Assembly (NCBI GenBank): GCA_029224185.1 | Contig: CM055211.1 | Location: forward strand, 2,713,646-2,777,645 | From: Karalla daura | Lineage: Eukaryota; Chordata; Actinopteri; Chaetodontiformes; Leiognathidae | Length of the DNA: 64,000 nt | Direction: 5' to 3' | In this document: piece by piece, positions 58,390 through 64,000 of the stretch | Layout: each line of letters opens with the position of its first letter | How positions within the stretch are numbered: position 1 is the stretch's first letter | Notes under the pieces: generated by a model | Told to the model about the DNA's origin: nothing | Database searches by the model: none | The model's input: only the letters and a program-made list of their open reading frames with translations | Translations under genes and position numbers: made by a program

Positions 58390-59768
58390 GTCAGTTTTAA
58401 ATGATCTTTATTGACATGAAACCACAGGAATCTCTTGTACAGGCCAGGCAAGTTTGCATAGTACCAAAACTAAAAACCTTGACACAGACTGGAAGGATCA
58501 AACACTAATATAGTGCAAAGACGCGACTTTACATGGAGAATTCAGACATCACAAAAACACAGAAATCTTCGAAACGAGACCTCAGCCTGGTCGCTTCTTT
58601 TGCCCTGTCACCTTTCATACTGACCTAAAAAAAAATTCACTTTGCGGCAGAAACTTTAAAACAACTTGTAAGGATGGACAGAATTATAAGAAATGAATCC
58701 TCAGAAGTACCGGAAAAAGAGTGTGGAGGGTGTTTTATCAAGGCATCAGAAACTGTTAGATACTGCCATTTGCAGTATGATAAAGATACTAATAGAGGCG
58801 TTAAGTACTGTCACACACTCTCACATACACACACACACTAAAAGATGCATTAACAGTATGTGCAAATTGCTAGATTCATGGCTGGGGTAGCATGCGAGCA
58901 GCTATGCATGAGAGGACAAGGTTTGCAGCACTTCATGTCTAGAAATATGTATGAAAATCCTGGGGAAATCAGGTTTTAAGCACGCTAAGGGGGCGACTTT
59001 CAGTGGCGCATGACAACATGTCTTCTCAGTAGCAGAAACTTTTTAGCAGAAATGCAGTTAGCGGGACACTTGAGGTGTTTGTTGAAAAACGATACGGGTT
59101 TGTGCAATTTGGAGCTAAAGCAAGGCTTTCTGGACCTTGCAGAGTCCCATCCCTTTGCCTTTTGTACAGTTTTGAAGTATAGATGATCCAGTGTGTCTAC
59201 TGGCACTTTTAACATTTGCCTTAAAAAAAGAAAAGTCCCTTCCTCAGAGGATATAACAAGCATCTTTGGTTTAGTTCACATTCAAACGAAAAATCCTTTT
59301 GCATAGCTCAATTAAGATTTTCTTTCTTTTTCAAGTTTGCAAACACGAACAAAAGAAGAATTTAAGCGTGACTCAGTAACCAGTGTGATATTGATAAATA
59401 CATGAAAACAGTCCCAGTGAAGTCGTTTTCCCTCAGGAATAAGAATAAGGAATCTTCATTGGGCGACTGGCGCCCTCTGCAGTCCAAATGTGACTTTATA
59501 AGTATGAGAAAATAAATAACACACACCGACCACAAAATAAATCTCTGAATGGACGTTCGTCTGGAGAAGAATCTGAAACAACTTCTTTTCTTTTTTTTTT
59601 GGACTTCTTTGTGCCACATTTTCAAGTCTGACATAACAGCAGTAACGTTTTAGCTCTGGTGCTGGTTTACACCAGCGTATGGTATGACTCAGTGGAGATT
59701 GGAAAGTCTTTGTTGTGTGCACGACCGGACGAGTGATGTGCGACGTACCGAGCACTTCCTGCTACAGA
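58390..59768 (-). terminator. ENPP4 3' untranslated region and poly(A) signal
   Basis: On the minus strand, AATAAA (TTTATT at 58407-58412) terminates a 3' UTR of about 1.4 kb after the ENPP4 stop. No other open frame of interest is present. Confidence 0.65.
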
Positions 59769-62700
59769 TCACTCCAGGAGGGGGTCGTCATCGTCGTCGT
59801 CGTCCACCTGCAGCCTCTGGAAGGGACGCATGGAGGGCTGGCGAGGGCGGCGGTGGCTCAGCAGCCTGATCAGGACTGGGGAGGACCAACAAATAAGATA
59901 TGGTCAATGGAATGAATGAATGAATGCAGATTTGAGTTGGATTTGAGTAAGAGGACACAGGATTTCAATTTAAATAGAAAGCAGAGAAGAAGTAGATTTA
60001 AAATGGGAAGACATTGAGATACTTCTTTAACAATGAAACTATATTCTTTTAAAAAAAATGCGTTACCAAACTTTTCACAACAGCACATAATCAAAACAAA
60101 CAATGAAACTATATGTGAAAGTGGTAAGTAGACCAAGTAGGTCAGACCCTTTTCTAAATGAAAATTACATGGTCAAACCCACCTTTAGTGTGACAACGGG
60201 ACACAAAAAAACATTTCCATGACCACCAGTGAGATGAGACATAACACAAAACAAAAAAAAATATCGACTTTACCCCGGAATGATGTTTAAACGGGAAGTA
60301 TCCAACTATGCGTATTCACCGTTAAAACTGAGGGCCAGCTCTGCTCGTTCTGTGTGAAACAATATGATTGGACGATCGTTTTCCCGCCTCGGCAGGGGAT
60401 TGGCTGTCCGCCATCTTTGGCGTTCCGGATTTCCCCATTCATCTGTGTGCTCTCTTTCTATAATACCCTCTGGACTCTAGCACATTATCTATGATGAATA
60501 CGATCTTCCTAAACAAAGTATTATACCCCCCGCGCTGATGTAGGCCGGAGAGTAGATAAAGTTTACTTCTGCTGTTCCATGACAAGAGACGTGTTAGCGG
60601 GCTAGCGTTAGCGGGCTAGCGTTAGCGGGCTAGCGTTAGCGGGCTAGCGTTAGCGGGCTAGCGTTAGCGGGCTAGCGTTAGCGGGCTAGCGTTAGCGGGC
60701 TAGCGTTAGCGGGCTAGCGTTAGCGGGCTAGCGTTAGCGGGCTAGCGTTAGCGGGCTAGCGTTAGCGGGCTAGGGTTAGCGGGCTAGCGTTAGCGGGCTA
60801 GCGTTAGCGGGCTAGGTTTAGCAATTTCCGGTCTCTGGTTTTTCAGATGAAAAATACAGCGCACCACCCCCTGCAGGTGTGTTGGATGAAAGGTAGCTTG
60901 GTGTGTCTAATCCTACAATTCCTCAGTTCTTCCCACTTTTATTTTGTTAAACTTTTACTTTTGCTCGTATTTAGTGAGGCGATTTTGAAGCAAAATCCCT
61001 TAGGATAGATCCAACTCAATTGAAATTCCAGCTTATTCATTGAATGAACTCTTAAAATCTTGACTTCGACACCGCACTTGTGCATGAACAGATCGATTTC
61101 AGTCTCTCAGTGATGTTTTCTTTCTCTCCCTCTCTCTCACCTGTGACCACGCTGAGCGACAGCAGGACCCCGACCACCAGGCCGACCACCAGCGGGACGT
61201 CCCAGCCGCTCCCACTCAGCAGCAGGGGTGCAGCCCGACTCAGGGTGCCGTTGTTGGGCCGCGGCGGCACTGACAACAGGCTGCACATGAGCGGGTAGAC
61301 GTCCACGCTCTGCATGCTGCTCATCTGGAAACCCTGCCGGAAGCTGGGCCCCGTGGCTGCCAGGAAGGGGTGCATGCTGGGTAGGGAGTTGTCGTAGCCG
61401 TGGTCGCCCACTGAGGGAGAGGGGGAACCATCTGTGAGTGTTTCTATGCCAGAGACATTTGTCTGTTCAGAGCTCAAAAAAACTACAAGATTTAACTTTG
61501 GTTTGACTAAAAAAGTTCATTTCTCTCCAAAAGTCTTATTTAAATACATGCACTGCCCCTTTTAGTCCTCAGAAGATCGAATAAGAGGGATCGAATAATG
61601 TTTTGAAGGAAGAGATCAAAATGATCCACCCTCCACAAAAAATACTAGAACACTTAGAAGGAAACAGAAACCATTGTAAGACATGGCTGAGCAAATCCCT
61701 GAAGTCCTGGTGTGTTGTATTTTATTTATGTTTTGTTTCTATGTTGTAAATTGTTAGGTGATTCATTTGTTTGTCACACTCAAGTAAATGTAGTCTGAAA
61801 TAATGAAGTGAATAAATAATAAATTAAACAACTATACAGAAATAATATATACATATCTAAGATGAAGGAGAGGAGTTGGTAGGGCTGCATACATCGTTAT
61901 CAACAGGGTTATGATTTGTTTTCGAGTTGTAAACTTAAAAGACGTACATCTTGGCAGCTTGTCCCCTCCCTGCACTATGGTCCAGCCCTCGTCCGCGATC
62001 AGGATGATTTGCTGGATCCGCTCATTATTCTTATAGTGCAGCCTATCGGGGATGGCCTTCTTCAGATACGCCGTCATGTTGGCGTGGCACGCGTTCAGCA
62101 TCTTGTAGATCGCCTCGGGGTCTGCGAAGAGATTCATGAATCAGGATTTGTGTTGTCGTTTCGCGTCACTACTATCTGCCGTTAACCCAGCTACCTCCAT
62201 TGGGAATGAGCGCGGCGACTGGCGTGAGGTCCACCAGGGTGTAGTTGTCTCGGTGGAGGCAGTCGTCCAGCCGGATGAGGCGCTGGTCCGAGCACTGAGC
62301 CATGCCATGGTCGCTGGTGATGATGACGTTGATGTGGCCCCAGAGGCCCCTGCACTTCAGCTCCGACACCAGCAGACCTATGTGGTCATCCACCTAGAAG
62401 AACAACCCCATACAGCCAATCCCCAAATAAAATATGAACTATACAGTCGAATAAGGACCTATTAAATACAAATATAGTGTAAACTTATGTGATGGTAAGA
62501 TGGGCCTAGATGCCGTCCTATCCAGACCCAGAGCTCTGACATCCATTCCATTCATTTTGGTAGAATTTACATTTTAATCTGTACCTCTTTTCTTGCCTTT
62601 AGAACAACTTATATAACCCTGCATTCCATGGGTTTGTATGTCTGTTCGAAGCTACATTTAATTACCTCCTTCAGCACTTTGCTCATAGCTATGGTGTTAT

Positions 62701-63478
62701 CCGGGCCAAACATGTGCCCAGACCGGTCCGGCTCCTCCCAGTACAGGGCAGCAAACATCGCTCCTTCTTCCTTGAGGGTTAATAAGAGAACAGAAACAGA
62801 AAAAAAAAAGATGTCACAAGTAGCTTTACAAGACTTTCCAAAGTCTTTTACCAAAGGGCGTAAGTACCTTTCCGTCTCCGAGTATCCAATTCGTTACGTT
62901 GCCGAGGCGCTCTTGGAACGTCACGTTGACATTATAGTGGAAGAAGTGCGAGGCCGTGCGGTTTGCGATGTGCACATCCGAGCCGGGCCACATGGCGGCT
63001 GCCGTCTTATATCCAGAGTCCATCGCGGTGAGCCAGAGCGGCTGAGCCTCACTCCACCAGTCGGGGTCGCGGTCCGAGGGGCGGAAGTGCTTGTGGCTGA
63101 CCGGGTCGTACATGCTGCTGGCTAGGATCCCGTGAGACTCAGCGTACAGCCCTGTCACCTGGACACACACAAAAGTATTCATTTACAGTTACCAGATACC
63201 AGTTACCTTCTAAGACTCTTAAGTATTCTATAAATATGTGTTTTGGGTACCAGGCTGTAGTGGTTGGGGAACGTCTTGGTGATGAAGACGTTGGTCAGCT
63301 GCTCCACCAGGACTCCTTGACTGTACAGTTGCTTTAAGTTGGGCATGGGGAACCTCTGCAGGTAGTCTGCCCGGAAACCATCGAAGGACACCAAGAGCAG
63401 AGGGACGGCTGCGTCTTTTTTCTCTGCCGCCACTGGTCCCACACCGCACAGGACGGCCAGCAGTATTTTCAGTAACAT
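59769..63478 (-). CDS. enpp4: ENPP4, ectonucleotide pyrophosphatase/phosphodiesterase 4
   Basis: ENPP4 is a type I membrane ectoenzyme that hydrolyses extracellular dinucleoside polyphosphates such as Ap3A; on vascular cells it promotes platelet aggregation. Seven minus-strand exons join in phase: 63251-63478, 62868-63158, 62666-62770, 62195-62393, 61948-62121, 61141-61410 and 59769-59875, giving 457 residues (human 453). A signal peptide occupies about 1-19. The two-zinc site is complete: Asp33 (SFDGFRADY), nucleophile Thr69 (ITKTFPNHY), Asp188 and His192 (YWEEPDRSGH), Asp236 and His237 (TSDHGM), and His336 (GDHGYDN). Several Asn-x-Ser/Thr sites are present. A membrane helix near 395-420 is split by the last intron. 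The tail ends in a run of Asp then PLLE, as in human ENPP4 (DDDDPLIG), which argues against ENPP5. Confidence 0.95.
60360..60425. promoter_or_regulatory. Promoter-like CCAAT/YY1 cluster in ENPP4 intron 6
   Basis: Two inverted CCAAT boxes (ATTGG at 60367-60371 and 60399-60403) are followed by a YY1-like CCGCCATCTTTGG at 60408-60420. The arrangement resembles a TATA-less promoter, but no downstream exon was found. A similar pair lies in a GCKR intron. Confidence 0.3.
60593..60822. repeat. 14-bp minisatellite, about 16 copies
   Basis: The unit GTTAGCGGGCTAGC is repeated head-to-tail with almost no variation; one unit near 60772 reads GGGTTAGC and the last reads GGTTTAGC. The unit contains the palindrome GCTAGC. 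There are no spacers, so it is not a CRISPR array. It lies in ENPP4 intron 6. Confidence 0.95.
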
Positions 63479-64000
63479 CCTGAAACCACAGGACAGATGC
63501 TCGACAACGTCGATGTGCACAGATTTTCTGTTTCTCTCAATATGAGGAACTGACACCAACAGCCTGTACCAGTCCACCACAGTTATACAACTAGTAATTC
63601 ATTTGCAGACTTTACAAGTTGATTGTGTCTGTCTGTGATTAGTCGAATCACTTTCTCTCTGGTGAGTTTTAGGATGAATTCAAACGTCTAGTTTCACAGC
63701 GGAAGATGCACATCCTGTTGAGATAGAGCTGAGCAACAAAAGCGAGAGGATAGAAGAATCACTTTCGAGAGGGCTCAGAAAGAAAGTTCAGAAAAACTGT
63801 ACTACAAAAGTGGAACTTTTAGGGATTTCCAGTCACGTTGGATTCACTTTTGGTGCTTTGTAGATGGCGTACCAAAATGACAGAACATTTCAAGCTTGGT
63901 TTGACTATTTCTTGTGCTTGTAATATAATCCTCTGCCACATTTCTAATCTAATGCGCGTTCTACTAAGTGTAATTTCCTTTACTTTATGAGTTGAGGGAG
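63479..64000. other. ENPP4 5' flank
   Basis: This is sequence upstream of the ENPP4 start codon, presumably holding the 5' UTR and promoter. No CpG island, TATA box or further exon could be identified before the window ends. Confidence 0.4.

Noticed and set aside
60593..60822. Regular short repeats, considered as a CRISPR-like array
   Set aside because: The units are contiguous with no spacers, and the context is a vertebrate intron. It is a minisatellite.
1..64000. A new multi-gene defence or biosynthetic system
   Set aside because: All well-supported coding sequence belongs to six known vertebrate gene families with unrelated roles. Nothing suggests a clustered novel system.

Overview
This is nuclear DNA from a vertebrate, almost certainly a ray-finned (teleost) fish. 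Genes are split by short GT-AG introns, poly(A) signals are AATAAA-type, and dinucleotide microsatellites are dense. There are fragments of teleost-style dispersed repeats, and all six recognisable proteins are vertebrate families. The species cannot be named from sequence alone. There is no prokaryotic operon, phage, CRISPR array, rRNA or tRNA gene.

Layout. (1) 1-11,300 has no recognisable gene: microsatellites, TAAT-rich islands that look like non-coding regulatory sequence, one SINE-like repeat and an imperfect tandem duplication. (2) 11,996-13,944 (+) is TDH, mitochondrial L-threonine dehydrogenase, 9 coding exons. (3) 14,773-16,523 (-) is the homologue of human C8orf74, tail-to-tail with TDH. 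(4) 22,184-31,724 (+) is RP1L1, a photoreceptor doublecortin protein of about 2,668 residues with one 5.2-kb exon full of a Ser/Arg/Glu repeat. (5) 34,277-40,680 (-) is GCKR, glucokinase regulatory protein, 19 coding exons. (6) 40,681-45,672 is intergenic and ends in the GC-rich XKR6 promoter. (7) 45,673-52,553 (+) is XKR6, 4 coding exons, followed by a probable 5.8-kb 3' UTR. (8) 59,769-63,478 (-) is ENPP4, 7 coding exons, tail-to-tail with XKR6.

I placed exon boundaries by reading consensus splice sites and checking codon phase across every junction. All six models close in frame: 357, 265, 2,668, 600, 568 and 457 residues. These are close to family lengths where lengths are conserved.

The genes do not form one pathway. 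TDH, C8orf74, RP1L1 and XKR6 correspond to a human 8p23.1 neighbourhood. GCKR (human 2p23) and ENPP4 (human 6p21) lie elsewhere in human, so the window is a mosaic of ancestral linkage.

I found no new multi-gene system. The points most worth a second look are: the roughly 30-fold phospho-site-like motif and recurring Cys clusters in RP1L1; microsatellites abutting many GCKR splice sites; relic copies of the XKR6 exon 1 end in its own intron; a duplicated homeodomain-type block near 0.6 and 0.9 kb; enhancer-like islands inside GCKR introns; and a 14-bp minisatellite in ENPP4.
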